DNA of 64,000 bases, from positions 1-64,000 of the forward strand of contig JACEEZ010003569.1 of the NCBI GenBank assembly GCA_016584305.1. Reading direction: 5' to 3'. The notes below the pieces were generated by a model, which was not told the DNA's origin, did no database searches, and saw nothing but the letters and a program-made list of their open reading frames with translations. This DNA is from Chionoecetes opilio (Eukaryota; Arthropoda; Malacostraca; Decapoda; Majidae). A program made the translations under genes and the position numbers. Positions 56,001-64,000 of this stretch are shown one piece after another. Every line of letters begins with the position of its first letter. The first letter of the stretch is position 1.

Positions 56001-57490
56001 TCTGCACTGATGTATATGGCAATTATATTATGCATGTATATTGTATGCTGTCCAGGCCACGAGGACATCCTCCCCCCTTCCGCCCTCTCCCCGGGGCATA
56101 TTCAAAGATATTTTCTCGACGCGTCTGCGTTCCGGGGCCGTATACAAGAATCAAAGAGGTAATGCAACGGGTGGAGATTTGAGTGCAGTGATTCGCGGAC
56201 ACTAGCAGATCCCATCTAACTCACTGTGCCCTTATCCATCTATTTCTTCCCCAAGACACATTACAGGGAGTTTTCAACACAACCGAGAATAACATCATCC
56301 AGTGTGAATTGCTACACGTGTTCATAATTAAGGTAAAAGTAGTGCAGGAGGCCTTATATTGCGGTGAGAAGAGAAGTGGTGACGAAGGGAGAGCGGTGTT
56401 GTGAGTGGTGGTCCGCCATATTCGCTTGTGGCGGACTGGCCACATGTATCATGGGACGGGATGTACGTACATACGTCCCACAGGGATGTACGGTACAATC
56501 CCGTCCAAGCCATCAGCCCCATTTTTTCTTCCTCAATGCCTCAGATAAGTGGCGACACTAAACAAAGCTATATTTTAAATGGCAGGAATGATAAATTAGG
56601 CTAGTAAAAGGAATTAGATAGTGGTACAACAACAGTCAAAAAGACTGATGCCGCCTGGACTGGATTGTGTTGTACGCTGCTTTTTGCAGCCACTGCTTGT
56701 GTTGGTACGACTTTCAAATATCCACCAGTCGGGCATTTCTTGTAGATTCCACCGGTGCGAGGTAACGAACTGTGGGGAATCTACACCTACCGGAATTTGA
56801 CGAAGCATCTGTGATATAGCCCCCCATCAGTTCAAGAGATGGAGGTGATGGGAGGAAGGGCGAGGACACCTAAGCATCAGGGAACCTTATCAGGAAGCAG
56901 CAGCTCTGCCTCCGCGCCTTACTTGTCTGGCCAGGATCCAAAGAGAGGTTGCTTAAGGTATGTTGCTATTAACAAACTACATTGTTCACACCGGGTGTTA
57001 AATGGTAGCCAGACTAGGCAGTCTTGGGCTTGCCGTGTCGTGAAGTAGTTGCGATTTCAAAGAAAGGTCTACTATCATTTAACTTTGAACGCAGCTCGTA
57101 AATTTTACACCTACATTATAGTATTATCCAACCACGGTAACATAATTTTTACATCATAATATGCACTGGCCGTCCTTGTCTGCTCTGCCGAATGTCAGTC
57201 AGTAATCACTCTCTAACATATATAATAAACTGCATAACTATTACTATGAATTACAACTATTATTCAACAAGTGTCACATATTTATACCTCCCATACAGGA
57301 TTAGTTTCATGTACTTACATCAAATGAACCCAGTGTATTTTTAGGGGACAATCAGGATCATTAAATGATGTACATAAATGCATTTTAGAAGTATATGTAT
57401 CTTTTACAAGTTAGCCATGAGAACAAAGGATTGCTCAACCTTTTGTTAGACCAAGGAAGTGGATCACAAAACAAATTTACCTAACGGTCA
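56001..57490. other. no recognisable feature
   Basis: Ordinary composition with open frames up to about 74 codons on both strands but no family motif, no repeat shared with the rest of the window and no convincing exon. Contains a run of C/T-rich text at 56065-56095. Confidence 0.5.
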
Positions 57491-57491
57491 G

Positions 57492-57794
57492 ATTGTTATG
57501 GCCTAGCATAAATGATTAAGTATCTGCGTGACAAAGCAGGGAAAACGGGAGGAATAGGAGGAACGAGTGGACACGAAGCAGGAGAAGGAAGGAGAAGCCC
57601 TCGCGACAACACTTATATCAGGACGCACCTCTCACTCGCTTCACGTCCGACACTCACTGGCTGTCATATCATTTACTGTAACTGGTATAAATCTATCTAC
57701 GATCCTTAATTGGACTTATAAATAAATGTTTACAAAACTGGAGTTACCATTAACTCAGACCCAGATAAGTTCAAACAATACACCGACTTATAAA
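57492..57794 (+). repeat. possible LTR followed by a primer-site-like sequence
   Basis: TGTTATGGCC at 57492 resembles a Gypsy LTR start. AATAAA lies at 57720. TGGTGGCCTTACGTGGTGG at 57795 would be a primer site. No partner LTR and no gag follow; the RTE 3' end joins at 57819. Weak. Confidence 0.3.
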
Positions 57795-57836
57795 TGGTGG
57801 CCTTACGTGGTGGTAATATCAATCAATCAATCAATT

Positions 57837-58445
57837 GGGGGCATACGCCGGGGGGCGCGTGCCTCGCCCACCTACGATGCCTACTCCGGGGGTCACAACG
57901 CGCGGTTCCCATACAGGCTCCTTTCCCTACAAGCAGCTCTCGCAAGAAAATTCAACTTGCCAAGCACGGAGGCCTTGTGGGCGCCCCTTGGCTCCTCCAC
58001 CCGATTGTCTCTTACAGATACAACCCGATGGAAGGATCGGTTTAGGGTAGCGTGCCACATGCCATATAGCGAGTTGGCGCTGGAAGGACTATGAGGTAAT
58101 AGGCCTCGATCAGTCTCACGGTTGCACCCCCCCCCCACCCTGCTGATTTGACACGTAATAATCCCAGCGATACCATGATTCTGCGAAGAAATTATACAAA
58201 GGCATTGATTCGTCTCTTCAAGTCCACTATTTAGTGTCCATGTCTCACAACCATAGAGTTAAGGACAGGGATCACAAGCGACTTGAAGATCCGGATCTTT
58301 TGTCCCTGCCAGTACCGACAAACGCCAAATACTCCCGCTGAGCGAGTCCATAACACCGTGGGCTATGCAATCCCCCGTAAGAATTCTTTGGACGGCACCG
58401 CCGTCATTCTGGACTGCGCTACAAGAGATTGAAAAATTCCAAGAT
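57837..58445 (-). pseudogene. RTE ORF2 C-terminal region
   Basis: Pieces in several frames: a QNDGGAVQRIL segment (about 58395-58425), IAHGVMDSLSGSIWR (about 58322-58366), a YGCETWTLNS-like stretch near 58225-58260, then YMACGTL. The terminal GEAR-type segment ends in AYAPN before TGATTGAT. The last 30-45 codons are the part duplicated at 12264-12404. Confidence 0.7.
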
Positions 58446-59099
58446 TCAATGTCCTCGCACACGCATGAACAGACTCGTTACTGCTTCATCTAGTAAGTCT
58501 CCAAATACCTGGACCGTGGTCTTGAGCCAGGAGACCTCACGTCCCAAAGGCTTTGCCTCCTCGTGCAGCGCCTCGAGAGCCATCACCAGGACCTCCAGCG
58601 ACTCAGCAAAGATTACTGCATCATCGGCAAAAACAAGATCAGTGATCTTGGTGTTGCCGACGGATGCTCCACAATCACTTTGATCTACAACCTTGTCCAA
58701 TACCCAGTCCATACAAGCGTTGAAAAGTGATGGGGCAAGGACGCACCCTTGCCTCACTCCTGTATTCACAGGAAAGAAGCTGGATACACCTGCCCCACAC
58801 TTCACAGCACTCTCAGTCCCAGAATACAGACCAGTTATCAAACCAATAGTCCTTGCAGGAATCCCTCGAAGTCGCAGAAGATCCCAGAGTGACTCACGAT
58901 GCACTGAGTCAAACGCCTTCTTGAGATCAACATAGGCTGCAAGCATCCCCTGTCGAAACTCACGTCGGCGTTCCACCAGGACACGAAGCGCTAGGATACG
59001 GTCCGTTGTTGACTTACCAGGCGTGAACCCAGACTGCTGAGGTCTCTGATGCTTCACCAGATGACTGCGAATTCGTGTCAGCAATAGATGGGCAAGCAC
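58446..59099 (-). pseudogene. RTE reverse transcriptase core
   Basis: SGFTPGKSTTDRILALRVLV, AAYVDLKKAFDSVHRESLWD, VNTGVRQGCVLAPSLFNACM and TDLVFADDAVIFAESLE (FADD at about 58620-58631), then LGREVSWLKTTVQVFGD. All RT motifs are present and the polymerase Asp pair is intact, but the protein is broken before and after. The frame ends at 58446; the C-terminus continues in other frames to about 57840. Confidence 0.9.
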
Positions 59100-59898
59100 C
59101 TTGCTGGTACGCTGAGCAGTGTAATACCGCGGTAATTGTTGCAGTCCTGACGGTCCCCTTTCCCTTTCCAGATAGGGACGACCAGCCCCTTTTCCAGTCA
59201 GGAGGAATGGTACCTGATTGCCACACGGCAGTCAGGACAGCATGCAACCCGCGGATCATGGCCTCACCCCCAGCTTTGAGGAGCTCCGCACTGATATTAC
59301 AAACACCAGCTGCCTTTCCACCCTTCAACTTTGCTACAGCCTCTCTGACTTCGTCAAGAGAGGGTGCGGTTTCGTCAATGGGAGGATCGGCATCCACTGC
59401 CTGTAACCCAGTGGTGTGAAGCTGCTCAGTTGGAGGGTCCACCGTGAACAACTGCCCAAAGTACTCAGCCCAACGAGCCATCTGCCCATCCATGTCCGAC
59501 ACGAGGCGCCCATCTGCTGTTCGAATAGCACTCGCCCGAGAAGGAGACTTGGAACGGAGCTTCTTCAGGGCTCGGTAGGCGGGTCGGAGGTCATTAGCGT
59601 TCAAATGACCCTCGACATCCTCAGCGAGACTCCTGACATACCTCTCCTTGTCTCTCCTCAGGAGGGTTCTAGTCCGGCGTGACAGAGCCCTGTGCTGGTC
59701 CCGGTTCCCAGCCAGCCTGGCAGCGCGACTCTCCTCGATTTTCTCCAGCGTCTCCGTCGAGACAAAACCACGCCTTGACCTCGGGCGCTCCCCAATACAC
59801 TCCTTGGCAGCCTGTAGAGTTTCACGTTTGAAGGTATCCCACAGTTCTACAGGATCCCCGAGAGCACCGAGCACATCAAACCGATTTGAGACTGCCAC
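59100..59898 (-). pseudogene. RTE ORF2 linker and RT N-terminal part
   Basis: Opens MAVSNRFDVLGALGDPVELW, continues DTFKRETLQAAKECIG, RRGFVSTETLEKIEESRAAR and RPAYRALKKLRSKSPSRASA, then WAEYFGQLFTVDPP and AVAKLKGGKAAGVCNISAEL (RT motif 0/1 region). At about 59180-59100 the frame slips twice (LVVPIW and NYRGITLL segments lie in other frames). The 59898 M is inside a larger protein and is not the true start. Confidence 0.85.
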
Positions 59899-59929
59899 CG
59901 CATACTCATGAGCACATGGTAAGTCCTTC

Positions 59930-60290
59930 AGTTCTCAAGAGAAAACACAGTATACTCTTGAGATTCTTCTGGACTGACATGAAGCTTAAGGTGTAGCAAC
60001 AAACAAGTCTGTGATCTGTTCCAAGAACTCAGCACTCCGGTAACCTTGCAGTTAGTGAGGATCCTCCAACGAGTAATAACGAGGATGTGGTCGATCTCCT
60101 TAGCTACCCCTCCGGCATTACTTACCATGTCCAGCGGTGCCAAGCTTGGTCCTCTGTACCAAGAACCTTGCAATTCTCAACCCTTCTGGACCTGCAAAGT
60201 TCGAAGCAGAGAACTGTTGCTGTTTCTGGTACCGGAGCATGGGGTACCAACACACAACTCGTAGCCATCTCTCACAGCTGCCAGTAGAGC
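59930..60290 (-). pseudogene. RTE endonuclease C-terminal part
   Basis: DGYELCVGTPCSGTRNSNSS (about 60185-60245), then a frame change to QGSWYRGPSLAPLDM, VSNAGGVAKEIDHILVITRW and RILTNCKV (60173-60050), then LKLHV and TVFSLE. This is the C-terminal half of an APE-type endonuclease that nicks target DNA; GGVAKEIDHIL carries the D-H pair near the end of the fold. The upstream catalytic part is not recognisable. Confidence 0.8.
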
Positions 60291-60396
60291 CAGTAGTAGG
60301 CAAGGTGCTGGCCCATATATGATACATGCTGACACGGATCCGCAGTCATCGCTGGAAGCATCAAGCAGATGCACTGGGGCAGATCCTGATCTGGGG

Positions 60397-60421
60397 CCAG
60401 TGCTGATGCCCTCAGCACTGG
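60397..60421. repeat. perfect 10-bp inverted repeat
   Basis: CCAGTGCTGA (60397-60406) and TCAGCACTGG (60412-60421) with a 5-base loop. GGGGCCAG recurs around it. Confidence 0.7.
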
Positions 60422-60514
60422 GGCCAGATGCTGAGAGCGAGCTAGGGCGCCCATCCACTAGGGCGCCTGTGGCAGGCAAAAACGCCCTCCCACGCTATGC
60501 TCAGTCGAGAATGC

Positions 60515-61495
60515 CGCCTTAGTGGCACCGCTAAAGGCGCTGAAAAATAAGGCATGTTCTGACCATGCCTTAGTGAGTGCTGTTGGCTTTGACAGACATT
60601 CCATCTTCTGTTTAGAAGGCAAATACAGTATGTTTCAGTTCATACAACTTAACAATTGGTGGTTACGTAATAATAGTGTTGCAAGTATGTATGAATCGAT
60701 CGTGGAAGACTAAATGTGGCACTAGGGTGTTAATGCTGGCGATAGAAATGTTGTGTGTTGTTTGTTGTTGGGCGAACGGGTGGTGGGCGACAGCGGACTA
60801 GACAAGTGTCACCGAGGGTGCTCCGCCGCCACTAAAAATGTTGTACTATTCCACGGTATTATCATAACTACAAGTGATATTTGGACAAACTGAACATACC
60901 ATCATCTTCACGAGGACATAGTGATATCATGAATGTATAAAAATTTACAGTAACCTATACCTATAATAAGATAAGAGAGCAAAATTAAATCGTGTATAAA
61001 CATTTTTTTTCTTTCACTTTTTTTATTCAACTCCTATTCCTGTAATTTGCTTGCATGAAATTTTCACTCACAGCTCGAATCAGCACAGTTTCAGATTATC
61101 ATGGCATGCGGCACGCCTAATGCAAAAATACTAGGTTGTCAAAACTGCGATGGAACGTCAAAATTGTGACAAAAACCAGATTTTCGGCGGGAGAGCGTTG
61201 CATCCTTGCTTTAGTGCAGGTGTGAAGGAGAAGGACAAACATTCTGTCTCAGTGGAAAAGTATTTCAAGCCTTGTGATTGGTCGAAGCTGCCTAAAACAG
61301 CGGCTCAGACAGGCAGCGTGATTGGCTAGTAGGATTCTCGAACCACGCCCACGCCTTGGCGTTGGAGATGTAAGGCAGGGCAAAAGCGCTTGAAATATCG
61401 ACTGTACATAGGACTGAGGCAGGGCCTTAGCCGGGCGTTACAAAAGCGCCTGAAGAAGGGTAAGGTGCTCTTTGCGCCTTACCTCTAAGGCACTT
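60515..61495. other. possible non-autonomous element with related inverted ends
   Basis: The left end has GCCTTAGTGG and TAAAGGCGCTGA. The right end, read inverted, has GTGCCTTAGAGG and AAGGCGCAAAG. The interior has no ORF of note. Inverted fragments of GGCGC and CCTTA recur near 61410-61490. The ends are only partly similar and no target duplication was found. Confidence 0.3.
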
Positions 61496-61499
61496 CTCA

Positions 61500-61990
61500 T
61501 CATCTCCCCCCTGAGCAGTCTGATTTCACGCCTGGTAAGTCAACAACTAATCGTATCCTAGCGCCTTCGTGTCCTGGCTGGAAACACCGACATAAAGTTT
61601 CGACAAGGGATGGCTTGCAGCCTATGTTCATCTCAAGAAAGCGTTTGATTCAATGCATCGTGAGGCACTGTAGGATATTCTGCAACTTCGCCCAGAATTC
61701 CTGAAAGGACTGTTTATGCCGGCCTGTACTCTGGGGAAATGAGAGTGCTGTGAAGTGTGGGCCGGTGTATCCAGGATTTTTATCCTGTGAATACCAGGAG
61801 TAAGGACAAGGATGCATTCCGACTCATCCACTTTCAACACTTTTATGGACTGGGCATTGCGAAGTCGTGGACCAAATGATTGTGGAGCACCCTCGGCAAT
61901 TCCAAGATCACTGATCTTTCTTTTGCCGGTGATACAATGATTATCTGGCATGTCGCTGGAGGTTCCTAGTGATGATACAACTAATGATGC
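61500..61990 (+). pseudogene. RTE reverse transcriptase fragment, plus strand
   Basis: EQSDFTPGKSTTNRIL at about 61515-61562, an H-L-K-K-A-F-D-S-M-H-R-type stretch near 61630-61665, SAVKCG near 61745-61762, and a CGAPSAIPRSLIF-type stretch with KITDLSFAGDT near 61905-61935 (FADD reads FAGD). It is homologous to 58500-59050 on the other strand but far more decayed, with several frameshifts, so it is an older RTE copy. Confidence 0.75.
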
Positions 61991-62184
61991 TCATTGGTTA
62001 TTCCTCTATTGAGGGAGACGTGTCGTTTGATGTTGGGCACACCTGATAACATCTGTTTGCGTGTAACCCACAATCAACAGCTTCTCATGACTCAGGTCGT
62101 GACCTTCATAATCCGTAATGACCACATACTATAGACATCGTGACATCGTGAGCTATCGTGGTCGGCGTTTATCGTGGTAAGTTT

Positions 62185-62222
62185 CACGATAGCGCCAATA
62201 ATAAATTATTGGCGCTATCGTG
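62185..62222. repeat. perfect 17-bp inverted repeat
   Basis: CACGATAGCGCCAATAA (62185-62201) and its exact inverse (62206-62222), loop TAAA. ATCGTG is repeated several times just upstream (62137-62176). Confidence 0.85.
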
Positions 62223-62599
62223 GTTTGATTATGGTATGTGTGAAGGAGTTTAAAACTGATAGGCAAACGAGGTTCTAAAATGAGCAAGCATGGGTGGCGA
62301 AGCTAGCACTTCCTTCACCTTTTTGAAGGCATCGCTATGAGTCGTTGTCCAGCGTTGCTGAGCAGCAACGTTCAATGTCGGGAGAGAAGCTTCCTAACTG
62401 ATTGGCAAACCCCATGAAGAAGGAAGGTCCGTCATTATTGTTCTGTTAAAGCTGCGGGAAACCTGAAAATGCTTCCCTTTCTTCTGTCGACCGTATTATT
62501 TTTATCGGTTTATATAACGGTACCCACAGAATCCTAAACTTGTCTCTCCAAAGAAGAATTATCTACTATAGTGTATGTTAAAACGTGTACATCGTTCTT

Positions 62600-63110
62600 A
62601 GATAGATATGGACGTGAGAAAGATATGACGATAAGACTGATAACTCATACACCAACACGTCATCCAGTTTTTAAAGTTTGTGCCCATTCGAGCATTGGAC
62701 ACTTCTTCTGTTATATTCATCCCATCAATGATACGAGGCCCATGGGAGCATGTTGAATTTATACCACCACAATGATGTAATGAAACACGTGAGGTCTTGA
62801 TTTTCCACAACGATGGGTATCTGTAATAACCATCATTTCTGTCCAGGGTTGTAAAACTACATCGGACTATGGACTAATACTTAAAGGACTATTTTCCATC
62901 GAAGTCACGGCATCATGAAGTAACCGAAAAGTGGGTAAGTAGGCCGCAGTACACAGCGGTTAAAGCATATAAGGGTCACACACAACGTACACCTGGAAGT
63001 TTTCTTGGTACTAGGGATCATAGGGATGACACCCACTGGCGTGGTTGTTCACTTTGGCATAATGTCTTTCTTGAGCAGCTCATCGAGGTTGTGGCACGCT
63101 TATCTCGTCT
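62600..63110 (-). pseudogene. pol: Gypsy element 3 reverse transcriptase
   Basis: RT text in rotating frames: CHNLDELLKKDIMPK (63060-63100), GVIPMIP (about 63010-63040), SRCTLCV then CVLRPTYPLFGY (62930-62990), QPWTEMMVITDTH (about 62810-62855), and LDDVLVYEL (about 62650-62675), which contains the polymerase Asp pair. No ORF over about 60 codons survives. Confidence 0.65.
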
Positions 63111-63649
63111 CTCCAGCTGTAAGGAATAGGGCGGGAAGCGTTAACTGTGTACGGATGGTTTCCTCAGCAAGCCCGTATACAGCATTGTTCATCCGCCATC
63201 CCCGTAGTATGGTGGAAGCTCCGAACACCCTGGAATGCAGCAACATGGTCCGACGAGTGCTTGCTCGTTCAGCTTGTATGGAATACGATCGTGTGGCCAC
63301 TAGATAAAGGCCAACGCGTAGCTTCAGCCTGAAGACAGAAGAGTGCACTCTAGGTTGTGGATTCTAATCGTTTTGCTCACGGTTTTTGCATCCTTTCACT
63401 ATGTTAATCTGAGCTGGAAAAATGTTCTGGCAGATATCAACGCGACAATAATCAACCAGCCCAGAAGCGCCCCTCAATCTTTCACAACAGATACCATAAC
63501 ATCAGCTTTTCGATACCCAAAATTAAAACGTCAAGAAGAGTACCAAACACACGCTAAAGGCTGTTGTCCGTCAAGATTAAAGTGGGACTAGTAACGACTG
63601 CAAAGTGTTTTTGACGTATACCAAGTGGACGTGGCGACCACGAGTTCCA

Positions 63650-63860
63650 TCGCTGTTGTTTCCACTTCTGAATCAGGGGTACATAGAATCGAACCACTTC
63701 CACTAGGATAAGTGATTTGCACATTGGTCCGCGGCACTGGGAAGGAATGAACATCATTGACATACGCGTTAGCAATTAGGCGATACTTTAGCGTGTGCAA
63801 TTTTAGGGTTAACATGAAAGGATGAATGTCCACTTTTCGTTTATCTGCACAAAGTTGCAA
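63650..63860 (-). pseudogene. pol: Gypsy element 3 protease region
   Basis: The 63588-63860 minus frame contains LIANAYVNDVHSFPVPRTNV then QITYPSGSGSILCTPDSEVE. In this Gypsy group the catalytic site reads DSGAE; here it is DSEVE, so the Gly of the D-S/T-G motif is lost. The frame then shifts and the following protease strands are not readable. Confidence 0.65.
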
Positions 63861-64000
63861 AGTGTCCTATTTTGCCACATGAATGACTTTTGATACCTCA
63901 CTTTTGACCTCGTGCTCGACGCCGCTTCATGTCACTGTGTCGATTTTCCTCACACCAAGCACAAAGTTCGGCTTTGGGACGATCGACACGTTGCTGGATT

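Larger units (their letters stand above)
57819..60290 (-). mobile_element. RTE-clade LINE, nearly complete 3' part
   Basis: Runs right to left from an endonuclease remnant (about 60290) to a (TGAT)n tail (57819-57836 as ATCA repeats). The 3' tail of short tandem repeats instead of poly(A) is typical of RTE. It is the source type of the 141-base insertions at 12264 and 16825. The endonuclease N-terminus is missing. Confidence 0.85.
62235..64000 (-). mobile_element. decayed Ty3/Gypsy element 3 (gag end to RNase H), runs off the window
   Basis: Minus strand, right to left. A nucleocapsid zinc knuckle lies at about 63850-63880 (CGKIGHFATLC, with Ser where the first Cys should be). Protease follows, with NVQITYPSGSGSILC, CTPDSEVETT at about 63660-63700. 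The RT N-terminus has CHNLDELLKKDIMP and TTPVGVIPMIP (63010-63090), and VLRPTYPLF (about 62930-62955). The RT core has a GDEYN segment and a DDVLVYE motif near 62655-62675. RNase H has FMGFANQLGSF (62400-62430) and KKVKEVLASPPMLAHF (62285-62335). It is broken by many stops and shifts, and differs from elements 1 and 2. Confidence 0.75.

Overview
The window looks like intergenic DNA of an arthropod, most likely a decapod crustacean. The basis is the transposon mix: Ty3/Gypsy, CR1-like, RTE and I-type LINEs, tRNA-derived SINEs with (AC)n tails, long AT and AC/GT microsatellites, and GT-AG introns inside transposon genes. The species call is inference. There is no intact host gene. One candidate host exon lies at 50237-50392 on the minus strand.

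Layout. 1-2940 is an unrecognised GC-rich stretch. From 3.47 to 48.6 kb one repeat block appears three times, in forward, reverse, forward order. Copy A is 3470-13350, copy B is about 15300-27515 (inverted), and copy C is 28475-48600 (forward, with a 7.5 kb insertion). AT-rich spacers lie at 13.35-15.25 kb and 27.5-28.5 kb. Each block holds, in order: a TIR element coding for a nuclease-like plus Cys-rich protein (called lineage 1 here), two tRNA-derived SINEs beside (AC)n, the 3' tail of a CR1-like LINE, the 3' part of a second Gypsy element, and an I-type LINE with RT and RNase H. A and B carry two small insertions that C lacks. C carries Gypsy element 1, which A and B lack. Copies A and B and the 40.33-48.6 kb part of C are full of homopolymer-type errors; 29.9-40.3 and 48.86-64 kb are clean.

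The clearest structure is a three-level nest at 29.5-40.45 kb. A lineage-1 TIR element (29509-40448) was entered by Gypsy element 1 (32838-40327; 232-bp LTRs, ATAT target duplication). That Gypsy was then entered by a 2309-bp DNA transposon (36476-38784; CACTG termini, TAA target duplication).

48.86-64 kb holds a 5'-truncated LINE with poly(A), the candidate exon, a tRNA-Val-derived SINE, a second and diverged nuclease-like/Cys-rich element (lineage 2, 51630-55670), a CR1-like tail, a possible LTR, an RTE element on the minus strand ending in (TGAT)n, an RTE fragment on the plus strand, and a decayed third Gypsy relic running off the right edge. Every transposon gene seen is broken by stops or frameshifts. 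The most novel item is the TIR element family (lineages 1 and 2): both carry an aspartate-rich PIN/FEN-like motif set, a GCDTVS-type motif, a C-terminal Cys cluster and an intron.
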